Assembly (NCBI RefSeq): GCF_010993705.1 | Contig: NZ_WOFO01000001.1 | Coordinates: forward strand, 486,598 to 550,597 | Direction of reading: 5' to 3' | Source: Cyclobacterium sp. SYSU L10401 | GTDB lineage: Bacteria > Bacteroidota > Bacteroidia > Cytophagales > Cyclobacteriaceae | Length of the DNA stretch: 64,000 nt | Shown here: one piece after another, positions 35,502 through 44,198 of the stretch | Layout: the number at the start of each line of letters is the position of its first letter | Numbering within the stretch: the stretch's first letter is position 1 | Made by a program: the position numbers and the translations under genes | The notes under the pieces: model-generated | What the model was told of the DNA's origin: nothing | Seen by the model: only the letters and a program-made list of their open reading frames with translations | Database searches by the model: none

Positions 35502-36195
35502 ATTTACCGGAAAGTTTATTTCCAGGATAACTGGCATGCATTTATCGGATCGTTTTGGGTCGGGATGGGATAGCCTATCTGTTTTTTCTGTAATGGTGAG
35601 AATGGGTATTTGGTGGCTAAGGGGTTTATGGATAAGGTGGCAGATGAAATCTTCCAGTGGCCTTCTTTTGATAGGAAAGGGTGTTAGTATTCGTCAGGCC
35701 AGGTATTTCAGCGTAGGTAAAAATTTTGTAGCCCAGGATCATTGTGAAATCAACTGTTTGTCACAGAAGGGGATTGTATTTGGAAATAAGGTCACCGTGG
35801 GAAGTTACGCAATCATTCGTCCCACAAACCTGTATGGTGGTGAGCCGGGAGTAGGACTGAAGGTGGGGAACCAGTCCAGTATAGGACCCTATGCCTATAT
35901 TGGCTGTTCCGGATACATAGAAATTGGGAATAATGTCATGATGTCTCCCAGGGTAAGTATTTATGCCGAGAACCATGTTTTTGAGGATACGGGCAGGCCA
36001 ATGATCGAACAGGGTGTGCACCGTTCCTTTGTCATCATAGAGGATGATTGCTGGATTGCCTCCCATGCCGTGATCCTTGCCGGAGTAACCGTAGGCAAAG
36101 GATCGGTGGTGGCTGCTGGAAGCATTGTGACAAGGGATGTGCCCCCATTTAGTGTGGTAGCTGGCAATCCGGCAAAAGTAATAAAAACAAGGTAA
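35494..36195 (+). CDS. Hexapeptide-repeat acyltransferase (LbetaH)
   Basis: A 233-residue O-acetyltransferase-type protein of the WbbJ/Vat/CatB group, likely to acetylate a sugar of the repeat unit. The left-handed beta-helix is seen as hexapeptide repeats from about residue 85 to 205 ([47 protein letters not shown]), with the catalytic-site His in AENHVF and the terminal [34 protein letters not shown] and [11 protein letters not shown] strands. A hydrophobic stretch near residue 38 ([10 protein letters not shown]) may anchor it to the membrane. The start ATG lies eight bases inside the preceding glycosyltransferase gene. Confidence 0.93.
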   Translation: MGKFTGKFISRITGMHLSDRFGSGWDSLSVFSVMVRMGIWWLRGLWIRWQMKSSSGLLLIGKGVSIRQARYFSVGKNFVAQDHCEINCLSQKGIVFGNKVTVGSYAIIRPTNLYGGEPGVGLKVGNQSSIGPYAYIGCSGYIEIGNNVMMSPRVSIYAENHVFEDTGRPMIEQGVHRSFVIIEDDCWIASHAVILAGVTVGKGSVVAAGSIVTRDVPPFSVVAGNPAKVIKTR

Positions 36196-36959
36196 TGTCC
36201 GAATCTATCAGCAACTGGAAGGAATGGGGTAAAAAAGACCCTTATTATGGGGTGCTCTCGGAGGAGAAGTACCGGATGGAACGCCTTTCGGAAGCGGGTT
36301 TGAAGGAGTTTTTTGAGTCTGGCGAAGCGTATGTGGAAGAAAGCAGGAAAAGGATCAGGGAATGGCTGGATACAGATATTGCGGAGGGCAATATCCTGGA
36401 TTTTGGATGTGGGGTAGGAAGGCTGGCCATACCCTTTGCGAAATTAACCCAACAAGTGGTTTGGGGGCTGGATATTTCCGAAGATATCATCCTAAGGGCC
36501 AATGTTCACAAGGAATCCATGGGATGCGATAACCTGAAATTCAAAACCTACAATGGACGGGACCTGCCGGAGGATCTCCCCGCTTTTGACTTTGTCAATG
36601 CTTATATCGTGTTTCAGCATATAGAAGTCCGGAAGGGAATGAAGTTATTGCATCGATTATTGGAAACTACCCGGAAGGGTGGGATTTTACAGGTACAGGT
36701 AACTTTTGGTCATCAGCTACCCTGGAAGGCCTACGCCAACTTTTATATGCGCACCAAATTCAAGCCTTACAATTTTATTTATTCCAGTTTGAAGCACCGC
36801 AGGTTTTGTTCAGAACCAGTCATGCAAATGAACCATTATTCTCCCAAAAAATTATTTGAGCTTTTTTCAGCTTATTCCAATCAGGTGCATGTGGAATTCA
36901 CGAATCACGGAGGCCATCTGGGTGCGATTTATGCCTTGAAAAAATCCGGAAGGGATTGA
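36195..36959 (+). CDS. Class I SAM-dependent methyltransferase
   Basis: A 254-residue methyltransferase with a Rossmann-like core: motif I ILDFGCGVGRLAIPFA (about residues 68-83), motif II WGLDISEDII, then FDFVNAYIVFQHIE (motif IV region). It presumably methylates a sugar of the exopolysaccharide, which is inferred only from context. It shares one base with the acyltransferase stop (TAATG) and the next glycosyltransferase starts 10 bases after its stop. No membrane segment is seen, and no metal-binding motif. Confidence 0.88.
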   Translation: MSESISNWKEWGKKDPYYGVLSEEKYRMERLSEAGLKEFFESGEAYVEESRKRIREWLDTDIAEGNILDFGCGVGRLAIPFAKLTQQVVWGLDISEDIILRANVHKESMGCDNLKFKTYNGRDLPEDLPAFDFVNAYIVFQHIEVRKGMKLLHRLLETTRKGGILQVQVTFGHQLPWKAYANFYMRTKFKPYNFIYSSLKHRRFCSEPVMQMNHYSPKKLFELFSAYSNQVHVEFTNHGGHLGAIYALKKSGRD

Positions 36960-36969
36960 TACTTCGTAT

Positions 36970-38121
36970 ATGAGCAAGCAAATGAAAAACATTAAGGTCT
37001 TGATGCTGCATGGCTCCTCAGATGTATATGGGGCCAGCAAAATATTTTTATTGACGGCAAGCGTTTTAAAGCAAAATGGCATTGGATTGGTGGTAGTTCT
37101 TTCGGAAGAAGGGCCATTGTCGCAGCAAATGCAGGAATTGGGTATCCGGGTGGAGTTTGTAAGATTGGGGGTAATCAGAAGAAAATATTTTAATGCTCCT
37201 GGTTTATTCAATCGCATAAAGGTAATGTATAATGCCTATAAGAAGCTGGCAAGCCTGGCAAAAAATGAAGGGGTTACCCACATTTATTCCAATACTGCTG
37301 CAGTATGGGTTGGTGCCCTTTTGGCAAGGAAGAGGAAATATACCCATATCTGGCACCTGCATGAAATCATTGGAAGGCCAGAATGGTTTTCTGCAATGAT
37401 GGGTAAACTGGTCCAAAATGGATCGGATGAGGTTATTGCAGTCTCTGGGGCAGTTAAAGCGCACTGGGAGAAGTACATATCCGGTAATAAACTGCATTTG
37501 GTTTATAACGGGATTGATTATAATGCTTATCTTTACGAGACAAAAAATTTAAGGGAGGAGCTGGGTATTCCAAAAGAAGCGTGTGTGATAGGTATGGTGG
37601 GCAGGGTAAACAGTTGGAAAGGTCAGGAATACTTTTTGCAAATTTCCGAAGAATTAAACAAAAAGTTTTTAGATTTACATTTTCTTTTGGTTGGAGATGC
37701 ATTTCCTGGTGAAGAATGCTTGTTTGACGGGTTAGAACAAAAGATATTGGAAAAGACATTTAAAGATAAAATTCATAATTTAGGTTTTAGACAAAACATT
37801 TCCCAGGTGTTGGCTACCATGGATATTTTTATACTTCCTTCGATATTACCAGATCCTTTTCCTACAGTAGTTTTGGAAGCGATGGCTGCTGCCAAGCCTG
37901 TTTTTGCTACGGCTCATGGTGGGGCTCTGGAGATGATTGAGGAGGGCAGGACAGGCTATCACATACCTTGGGATAATGCTTCAGCTGCTGCCGAAAAAGT
38001 AGAAAAGTTGATCGAAAATAAAAACCAAATTGAAAATATAGGGTTAAATGCCAGAAGGAGTGTTTTAGAAAACTTTTCATTACCGGCTTATGGTAATAAA
38101 ATCATTAAAATTTTTTCTTGA
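36970..38121 (+). CDS. Glycosyltransferase family 4
   Basis: A 383-residue GT-B enzyme. The N-terminal domain starts with KVLMLHGSSDVYGASKIFLL, a known GT4 opening with the substrate-binding GASK loop, and has IYSNTAAVWVGALLA and HIWHLHEIIG. The donor domain shows VYNGIDYN, IGMVGRVNSWKGQEYF, LLVGDAFPGEE and the E-x7-E-like LPSILPDPFPTVVLEAMAAAKPV. The 3' third is clearly AT-richer than the upstream genes. An internal ATG at 36982 (residue 5) could also be the start. It lies 10 bases after the methyltransferase, in the same run of cluster genes. Confidence 0.93.
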   Translation: MSKQMKNIKVLMLHGSSDVYGASKIFLLTASVLKQNGIGLVVVLSEEGPLSQQMQELGIRVEFVRLGVIRRKYFNAPGLFNRIKVMYNAYKKLASLAKNEGVTHIYSNTAAVWVGALLARKRKYTHIWHLHEIIGRPEWFSAMMGKLVQNGSDEVIAVSGAVKAHWEKYISGNKLHLVYNGIDYNAYLYETKNLREELGIPKEACVIGMVGRVNSWKGQEYFLQISEELNKKFLDLHFLLVGDAFPGEECLFDGLEQKILEKTFKDKIHNLGFRQNISQVLATMDIFILPSILPDPFPTVVLEAMAAAKPVFATAHGGALEMIEEGRTGYHIPWDNASAAAEKVEKLIENKNQIENIGLNARRSVLENFSLPAYGNKIIKIFS

Positions 38122-38139
38122 TAAGTAAATAAATACAGT

Positions 38140-39297
38140 ATGTCAAAAAACAGTAAGCCGTTGCATGTGGCGATTGTAGGTACAAGGGGATATCCCTACG
38201 TTTATGGAGGCTATGAGACCTTTGTAAAAGAAATGGGTGAGCGGCTTGTACAAAGGGGCATTGAAGTTACCGTCTATTGTCATGCGCCATTGTTTGAGCA
38301 GAAACCCAAAAGGGTCAATGGAATAAACCTGGTGTATGTCCCCTGTGTGGAGACCAAGTCTTTGAGCCAATTGACCAATTCCCTGCTCTCTATGATTCAC
38401 GTTTGTTTTTCCAAGGTGGATGTGGTATTTGTAGTGAACAGTGCGAATGGGCCATTCGGGATTCTCACGAAAATCTTTGGTAAGCCTTCTGCCATCAATG
38501 TAGATGGACTGGAATGGCTCCGTCCCAAATGGAAAGGTTTAGGTGCACGCTATTACCTCTTTGCCTCCAGGCTGGCAACCAAACTTTATGATCAGCTCAT
38601 CACTGATTCGGATGAAATGGAAAAAATCTATCTGGAAAAGTTCAATGCGCCCTCAAAGATGATTGCTTATGGTGCTAATCCCAATATTTCTTCCGACAGC
38701 AGTCTGATAGAAACATGGGGTCTGCAGAAGGAATCTTATTTTTTGATAGTCGGCCGCCTGATCCCAGACAACAACGCAGATTTAATTGTGGATGGTTTTG
38801 TGAGGTCGAATTCCAGGAGAAAGCTTGTAATAGTAGGGGACGTGCCTTATCATGACAGGTTTGCTCAAAAAATGAAAAGCATTCCTGATAAACGGTTGGT
38901 ATTTACAGGTTATGTCAGAGACCAGGAGCAATTGGCCGCCTTGTACCATAACTGTTATGCTTATTTCCATGGGCACGAATATGGGGGCACCAATCCGGCC
39001 ATGTTGAAGGCATTGGGATTTGGCTGTGCCATTTTGGCCATGGATACCAGGTTCAATCAGGAAATGCTCCAGAAAGGCAAATTCGGCTGGTATTTTGATA
39101 AAAAAGCTGATGCGGTCGTGGAAATTATCGATAAGGCCGAGGAGTCCCCTGAAAAGATGGAATACCTCAGGAGTCATTCCAGAGAAGGATTGACTCAAAA
39201 ATACAATTGGGATGCGGTTACAGACGAATATGAAACTTTATTCAAAGCGCTTTGTAAACGGAAAATAAAAGAGAATTTGGTAGAAATTAATTACTAA
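38140..39297 (+). CDS. Glycosyltransferase with DUF1972 domain (rhamnosyltransferase-like)
   Basis: A 385-residue GT-B protein with an N-terminal DUF1972 domain (AIVGTRGYPYVYGGYETFVKEM; VYCHAPLFE; PSAINVDGLEWLRPKW) and a GT4 donor domain (YFLIVGRLIPDNNADLIVDGF; FTGYVRDQEQLAALYHNCYAYFHGHEYGGTNPAMLKALG). DUF1972 enzymes include the beta-1,4-rhamnosyltransferases of capsule and S-layer glycan pathways, so a rhamnose donor is plausible; no rml genes are in the window to support it. It follows the previous gene by 18 bases and ends the first EPS transcript, because a strong terminator follows five bases later. Confidence 0.9.
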   Translation: MSKNSKPLHVAIVGTRGYPYVYGGYETFVKEMGERLVQRGIEVTVYCHAPLFEQKPKRVNGINLVYVPCVETKSLSQLTNSLLSMIHVCFSKVDVVFVVNSANGPFGILTKIFGKPSAINVDGLEWLRPKWKGLGARYYLFASRLATKLYDQLITDSDEMEKIYLEKFNAPSKMIAYGANPNISSDSSLIETWGLQKESYFLIVGRLIPDNNADLIVDGFVRSNSRRKLVIVGDVPYHDRFAQKMKSIPDKRLVFTGYVRDQEQLAALYHNCYAYFHGHEYGGTNPAMLKALGFGCAILAMDTRFNQEMLQKGKFGWYFDKKADAVVEIIDKAEESPEKMEYLRSHSREGLTQKYNWDAVTDEYETLFKALCKRKIKENLVEINY

Positions 39298-39302
39298 TCC
39301 AA

Positions 39303-39328
39303 AACCCGGTTAACCCGGGTTTTTTTTT
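39303..39328 (+). terminator. Rho-independent terminator of the EPS operon
   Basis: AACCCGG / CCGGGTT, a perfect 7-bp stem with a 5-base loop, then a run of T to 39328. It lies five bases after the DUF1972 gene. The stem also covers the stop codon of the minus-strand methyltransferase (39310-39312), but the A-run on the other side is short, so it should act mainly on the + strand. Confidence 0.88.
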
Positions 39329-40002
39329 GATCCAAGGGTGTGAAATACGAAAGATTTGTTCAACCCGAAGATTTTCTCAAAGTAAATGTGTGACTGAGGA
39401 AACAACTTTTTCATTTCGCTTAACGACAGTAACCGGATTTCCTCCAAATAGCCCTTGGCAAATTCCGGATCCCACTTTTGCATGCGGCTGAGTTTGGTTT
39501 TGGTCAAGATCAAAAATGCGATTGAGCTGGGGAAAAACTGAAATAAAGGTAAAGCGTAATGGGGCTCCAGTAAGAAATATTTATTTGGTGTTTGCACAAA
39601 ATGGTTTTTGCCTACCCGCCTTATTTCACTGGCCATTTTTTTCTGATTTTCATAGGTATACAGATGTTCTATCACAGAATTCGAAAATACCAGGTCAAAG
39701 GAATTGTCTTCAAATTGTGATAAATCTGTAGCATTTCCAGATAGGCTGGAAATATTTTTCAACCTTGTTTTTTCTTTTTCAAGGTTTAACAGCGTAATGC
39801 TGACCCTTTCCGGTAAGATGAAATTATGGTTGATCCAAAAATTCTCCGTGCCGCCCACATCCAGAATTTTAATTTTTTCCTGACCTTCAAAGGTTTCCAA
39901 AAACTTCTCCTCAAAAAACCTGAAACGCCTTAACCTGAATTTACCTCCAATGGAGCGGGGTTCGTCAGAAGGTGCGAAAAGTGTCTTTATTTTTTTTTTC
40001 AT
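39310..40002 (-). CDS. SAM-dependent methyltransferase domain protein on the opposite strand of the EPS cluster
   Basis: A 230-residue methyltransferase (Methyltransf_11-like). Motif I is weak but recognisable (KIKILDVGGTENFW), with NLEKEKTRL as the acidic-strand region and FDLVFSNSVIEHLYTYENQ as the motif IV region. The C-terminal part (LPLFQFFPSSIAFLILTKTK) may lie against the membrane. It is the only minus-strand gene inside the exopolysaccharide cluster, sitting convergent to the DUF1972 gene and divergent from the WcaJ gene. Its base composition is AT-richer than its neighbours, suggesting it was inserted later. Sugar or lipid-linked substrate is unknown. Confidence 0.85.
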   Translation of the reverse strand: MKKKIKTLFAPSDEPRSIGGKFRLRRFRFFEEKFLETFEGQEKIKILDVGGTENFWINHNFILPERVSITLLNLEKEKTRLKNISSLSGNATDLSQFEDNSFDLVFSNSVIEHLYTYENQKKMASEIRRVGKNHFVQTPNKYFLLEPHYALPLFQFFPSSIAFLILTKTKLSRMQKWDPEFAKGYLEEIRLLSLSEMKKLFPQSHIYFEKIFGLNKSFVFHTLGSKKNPG

Positions 40003-40079
40003 TTCAATGAATTACTCCCTAAAATTAACCTTAAGGATTGGATTCCAATGGTCATTTTCAAGCATTTTTGCAGGGAAGT

Positions 40080-40110
40080 GTGGCTGAATGGCTATAAATT
40101 TATAATTTTG
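40080..40110 (+). promoter_or_regulatory. Promoter for the WcaJ-type gene
   Basis: TAATTTTG at 40103-40110 matches TAnnTTTG exactly, and GTG at 40080-40082 lies 20 bases upstream in the place of the TTG. Transcription would start near 40117, leaving a leader of about 140 bases that holds a short ORF and a hairpin. Confidence 0.45.
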
Positions 40111-40194
40111 GGCCAAAGTTGATTACTTTGACCCGGATATCAAAAATTTGACAGCACATAATTCTAAAATCAAAGCTTTTAATGAGGAGAAATC

Positions 40195-40251
40195 ATGCTA
40201 CATATTGCCAACCAAAAATAAGCACCAAGGGAGCTGTCTCTTTATTTTTTT
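40195..40251 (+). other. Leader with 8-residue ORF and terminator-like hairpin
   Basis: A ribosome site (GGAGAA) is followed by ATG at 40195 and eight sense codons to a TAA ending at 40221. Directly after comes a short stem, AGGGAG / CTCTTT, at 40228-40242 (with two G-U pairs) and a T-tract at 40245-40251, ending five bases before the WcaJ start. The arrangement resembles an attenuator; the stem is weak, so this is tentative. Confidence 0.3.
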
Positions 40252-40256
40252 GATAC

Positions 40257-41624
40257 ATGGCAAAGCGTTTTTATAGGTATTTCCCCTGGTTATTCATTTT
40301 TATGGAGCTCCTTGTCCTGTACGGTGGGCTTGCTTTACTGATTATGCTGTCAGGAAAGTATCCATTAGATGCTTCTTCCCTGACTATAGAGGCCGGGTTG
40401 CTGGGTGTAATTTGGGTTTTGCTGGTACTTTTCAGGAAGGATTACAAGCTCGCCCGAACCTCCACCTACTCCGACACCCTGAAGCAATTCTTGAGTTCTT
40501 TCCTATGGGTGATTTTAATTTTCTTTCTTTTAAGGGAACAATTGGTTGGAAGTTATGGCGAGGAAATCAGTTTCTATATTTACGTTCTGGCCCTTTCATT
40601 TCTAGCCTTTTTCAGGGTTGGGGTTCATCTTTCACTGAGGCGATACCGAATGAGCGGAAGGAATTACCGGAAAGCAGTGATCGTAGGTAAGGATGATTGG
40701 AGCACAAGGTTGGCCCAGACTTTAAAGGAGAACAAAGCACTTGGGATTAAATTTTTGGGCTATTATGAAAACAATTCCAGGGGAGAGGACACTTTAGGTA
40801 ATATTCATTCTTTTTTCAGGCAGGTCCGCCAGGGCACCATAGATCTGGTATACCTGAGCCAGGATATTCCAGCGGATCTGGTAAGGAAAATTGTTGATCA
40901 TGCAGACGAAAACCACATCAAGGTTAAGATTATTCCCGGGTCCCAGCTCCAATGGGACAAAGCCTTGAGTTTTAGTAGATATGGGAGCTTTGTAGTAGTA
41001 AATCTCAACGAGATCCCCTTGGATAGATGGGGGAATAGATTGTTTAAACGAGTATTTGACATTTGTTTTGCCTTATTCGTGTTGGTTTTCCTGATGAGCT
41101 GGTTAAGTCCCCTACTGGCACTGTTGATTAAATTGGAGTCTAAAGGGCCCGTTTTCTTTTTTCAAAAAAGAACCGGAGCCAACAATCAGGAGTTTCAATG
41201 CATCAAATTCAGGACCATGCTGAATAATCCCTGGGCAGATACCAGGCAGGCGGTAAAGAATGATCCAAGGGTGACCAGGACAGGCGCTTTTTTACGGAGG
41301 TTTTCATTGGATGAATTGCCCCAGTTTATCAATGTGTTGAAAGGAGAGATGTCTGTAGTTGGGCCCCGGCCCCATACGGTGCCAATGAATCAGCTGTTTA
41401 AAAAACAAATCTACAAATACGATAACCGGCACCGGATCAAGCCAGGAATTACAGGGCTGGCTCAAGTGCTGGGCTTTCGGGGGGAAATCTCCCACCACTG
41501 GCAAATACGTTCACGGGTAAGGTTAGATTATTTTTATATCAGAAACTGGTCCTTTTTTTTAGATCTGACCATTGTATATAAAACCATGGGTGAATTGATT
41601 GCCCGGAGAGAAGAGGTATATTGA
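40257..41624 (+). CDS. Initiating phosphoglycosyltransferase (WcaJ-like)
   Basis: A 455-residue polyprenyl glycosylphosphotransferase that puts the first sugar-phosphate on undecaprenyl phosphate to start each repeat unit. It has four N-terminal helices (residues about 10-115), a CoA-binding-like soluble domain (about 140-250; AVIVGKDDW; NHIKVKIIPGSQL), a further helix (about 266-290), and the C-terminal bacterial sugar transferase domain: FFFQKRTGANNQEFQCIKFRTM, then DELPQFINVLKGEMSVVGPRPH with the catalytic Asp-Glu pair, and GITGLAQVLGFRGE. The sugar added is unknown (glucose- or galactose-1-phosphate are usual). It has its own promoter and is followed with a one-base overlap by a methyltransferase. 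Confidence 0.95.
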   Translation: MAKRFYRYFPWLFIFMELLVLYGGLALLIMLSGKYPLDASSLTIEAGLLGVIWVLLVLFRKDYKLARTSTYSDTLKQFLSSFLWVILIFFLLREQLVGSYGEEISFYIYVLALSFLAFFRVGVHLSLRRYRMSGRNYRKAVIVGKDDWSTRLAQTLKENKALGIKFLGYYENNSRGEDTLGNIHSFFRQVRQGTIDLVYLSQDIPADLVRKIVDHADENHIKVKIIPGSQLQWDKALSFSRYGSFVVVNLNEIPLDRWGNRLFKRVFDICFALFVLVFLMSWLSPLLALLIKLESKGPVFFFQKRTGANNQEFQCIKFRTMLNNPWADTRQAVKNDPRVTRTGAFLRRFSLDELPQFINVLKGEMSVVGPRPHTVPMNQLFKKQIYKYDNRHRIKPGITGLAQVLGFRGEISHHWQIRSRVRLDYFYIRNWSFFLDLTIVYKTMGELIARREEVY

Positions 41625-42580
41625 TGGGGCATTTTAAATGTTTGATTTGTTACCATGAAAACCATGGACCTGTTTATCAGGTAAAGGAAATGATGTTTGG
41701 AATGGGAGAACAGTTTCCCTATGTCCAATGTAATGACTGCGGAACCATCCAGCAGCTTGATCCTCCTGAGGACCTGTCTTCCTATTACCCCGATGCGTAT
41801 TATTCCTTCTCTGGTTTGTCCTTATCGAGTTTGCAGGTACGCTGGATGAAGCGACTCAGGTTTTGGCTTTACCTGAAATCAGGTTTATCCCTATTTAAAC
41901 CCATCTATGGTGATTGGCTTGAAAGACTGAATGCCCGCAAAAGTGATAGCATCGCAGATATTGGGTGTGGAAATGGCCAGTTGTTGTATGAAATGTATGC
42001 CACAGGGTACCGCCATTTATCAGGATTTGATCCATTTATCAAGGATACGGTTCAGATTAGCAGCGCTTTTGCCATCTATAAAAAGGGGCTTTTTGAGATC
42101 CGGGAAACCTTTGATGTGATCATGCTGCACCATGCATTTGAACACATGAAGGAGCCGGATGCTGCCTTTGAAAAAATTGCCGGTTTATTGAATCCCTCGG
42201 GGCGGCTTTTGATCCGGGTTCCGGTTGCTGATGGAGAGGCCTGGTCACTTTTCAGGGAAAATTGGGTGCAACTGGATGCTCCAAGGCATTATTTCATTCC
42301 AAGCCTGTCTGCCATGGAGATATTGGCCAAACGCCATGGACTGGAGCTTTTTCATGTTGCCTTTGATAGCACTGCCTTTCAGTTTTGGGGGAGTAAAAAA
42401 TACCAGGAAGGGCAATCTCTCCATGGTAAAATGGATCAATATAAATCTGCTGCGGTAGACACCTGGGGACTTGAAAGCAAAGCAAAAAGGCTCAATGCAA
42501 CATCCAAAGGAGATCAGGCAGCCTTTTATTTTCGCAAATCTGAGGGCAACAAAGCGCAACCATCAGGACTTAGATCTTAA
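41624..42580 (+). CDS. Methyltransferase with N-terminal zinc ribbon
   Basis: A 318-residue class I methyltransferase. The first 60 residues hold two CxxC pairs (FKCLICYH and VQCNDCGTIQ) forming a likely zinc ribbon, followed by the FSGLSL-type linker seen in the Methyltransf_23/C-methyltransferase group. Motif I is DIGCGNGQLL near residue 115, and FDVIMLHHAFEHMKEPDA is the motif IV region. The family acts on sugar or polyketide substrates; sugar methylation fits the context. I use ATG 41624, which shares one base with the WcaJ stop; a TTG at 41621 would add one residue. Its end overlaps the convergent universal stress gene by 11 bases. Confidence 0.88.
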   Translation: MGHFKCLICYHENHGPVYQVKEMMFGMGEQFPYVQCNDCGTIQQLDPPEDLSSYYPDAYYSFSGLSLSSLQVRWMKRLRFWLYLKSGLSLFKPIYGDWLERLNARKSDSIADIGCGNGQLLYEMYATGYRHLSGFDPFIKDTVQISSAFAIYKKGLFEIRETFDVIMLHHAFEHMKEPDAAFEKIAGLLNPSGRLLIRVPVADGEAWSLFRENWVQLDAPRHYFIPSLSAMEILAKRHGLELFHVAFDSTAFQFWGSKKYQEGQSLHGKMDQYKSAAVDTWGLESKAKRLNATSKGDQAAFYFRKSEGNKAQPSGLRS

Positions 42581-43481
42581 ACAGGGCCTCAAAGAAATTC
42601 ATGTTTTCGCCTTCTTCTTTCATGACCAGCATGGGGATTTCATGGTTGCTATTTACCAGTTTTTCGGCCACACTGCCGAGTAAAAGGGCAGCTGATTTTG
42701 TTCTTCCCCGGCTGCCAATGATCAGCAGATCTGATTGATTTAACTTTGCCTGCTTCATGATATTGTCTGCTTCATCTTTCTTCTGCTTTAGGATGAACGT
42801 GCAGGGTAGTTCAGGAAACTTGTTCTTACCAAGAAATTTTGAGTAGTCCTCCTTTGCGTTTTCTAACATGATACCACTAAATTCATCAAAGGACTTTCCG
42901 GTTTTGCTATAGCCTTTTGGTACTTCATAAAGGTGGCAGCATTGAATGATTGCACCGGTTATCTCTGCGATTTCTCTTGCCAAAAGAATGCTTACCCTGG
43001 AATGATCGGAGAAATCAATCGGGAGAAAAATGTTTTTTATTTTCAGCGGCTGCTCATTTTCAGGTAATAAAAGTACCGGATGGGGATATTTTTGGGTCAG
43101 GTTATTTACCAGCGAATCCGAAAGGGATTTGATTTTTTTTCTACCAAGTACCAGTAAGTCAATGTCTTTTATTTTGCTCCATCGCAGCATGGTTTCCTGA
43201 GCATTGCCTTCCTTTACAAGGATTTCGAAGGGTATGTCCAGGGCCGGCTTTACCTTTTCTATTTCATGTTCAATTTCAGTTTTTATGGTTTCATCTATAG
43301 GGGCAATTAAATCAGGATAGGTTTTTGATACTGATTCTGGTAAAATGAGATTCTTGGAAACGTGGACAAAATATGCTTTTTCAATACCCAAAATTCCGGA
43401 CAGCGATTTTATTTGGGCGATCAATACCTCATCCAGGGGAGATAAGTCCAGTCCCACCATTACTATTTTGAATTGATTCAT
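42570..43481 (-). CDS. Universal stress protein, two USP domains in tandem
   Basis: A 303-residue cytosolic protein made of two UspA-like domains (about 3-145 and 150-290). The second domain has the full ATP-binding signature G-x2-G-x9-G-S (LLIIGSRGRTKSAALLLGSVAEKL), so it should bind ATP. The first domain has VLGRKKIKSLSDSLVNNLTQ, where the first Gly pattern is degraded, so it may not bind nucleotide. Family members are induced by stress or starvation, but the biochemical role differs between species. It is monocistronic, convergent with the EPS cluster, and starts 165 bases from the next + strand gene. Confidence 0.92.
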   Translation of the reverse strand: MNQFKIVMVGLDLSPLDEVLIAQIKSLSGILGIEKAYFVHVSKNLILPESVSKTYPDLIAPIDETIKTEIEHEIEKVKPALDIPFEILVKEGNAQETMLRWSKIKDIDLLVLGRKKIKSLSDSLVNNLTQKYPHPVLLLPENEQPLKIKNIFLPIDFSDHSRVSILLAREIAEITGAIIQCCHLYEVPKGYSKTGKSFDEFSGIMLENAKEDYSKFLGKNKFPELPCTFILKQKKDEADNIMKQAKLNQSDLLIIGSRGRTKSAALLLGSVAEKLVNSNHEIPMLVMKEEGENMNFFEALFKI

Positions 43482-43646
43482 CGATATATACCTTTTTTCT
43501 GGTGCGTGATTAAATTGTAAATATGGATTAAAATGATGAATTTAAACTTTTGGCAGCTTCTTTTAAAGTTTTTTTTAAAAAACTATTAGGTAGGGAAGCT
43601 TCCTGTTGATTTCAAAATGAAAGGTTGTAGGAAACGATGAAGTGAA

Positions 43647-44198
43647 ATGCCTAAAAAAATGGGGAAATATTTTATTGCTTTGGTTCCGGAGGAACCCTTA
43701 AGGCAGGAAATTTCCCACCTGAAACACCTTCTAAAAGAAGAGTTTGGTGTTAAGTATGCGCTTAAATCTCCTCCTCACATCACCTTAAAAATGCCTTTCG
43801 TATACAACGAAAATAAAGAATCGGTATTGGAAGCTAAACTGGAGTCTTTTTTTCTGGAGGAAAGTGGTTTTGATTTATCCCTTTCTGGTATAGGGAATTT
43901 TGGAAACAGGGTGGTCTATCTTAGGGTGAAATATCCCCCAGACTTGCCGGCCTTGCAGCAGCGGCTGGTTAGGTATGGGAAAAGAACTCTTGGACAGCAT
44001 ATTGAGTTGAGTGATTTGAATTACCATCCCCATCTTACCCTGGCTTTTAAAGACATCAAAAAAGATCACTTTGATAGGCTAATTGATTTCCTGAAATCAA
44101 AAGTCTCCAGGTACCACATGGCAGTAGAAACCGTTTCATTATTAAAAAAAACTGACTCGCATTGGATAATAAAGAATAATTTTAATTTACTTAAATAA
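43647..44198 (+). CDS. 2'-5' RNA ligase/cyclic phosphodiesterase-like protein
   Basis: A 183-residue 2H-phosphoesterase. The two HxT motifs are PPHITLKMPF (about residue 46) and YHPHLTLAF (about 130), the catalytic pair of this fold. The N-terminus KYFIALVPEEPLRQEI is typical of the ThpR/LigT group. Members cleave 2',3'-cyclic phosphates in vitro, or ligate RNA halves, but physiological substrates are mostly unknown. Length is normal. It stands alone between two long gaps, with no RNA-repair partner next to it. Confidence 0.88.
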   Translation: MPKKMGKYFIALVPEEPLRQEISHLKHLLKEEFGVKYALKSPPHITLKMPFVYNENKESVLEAKLESFFLEESGFDLSLSGIGNFGNRVVYLRVKYPPDLPALQQRLVRYGKRTLGQHIELSDLNYHPHLTLAFKDIKKDHFDRLIDFLKSKVSRYHMAVETVSLLKKTDSHWIIKNNFNLLK

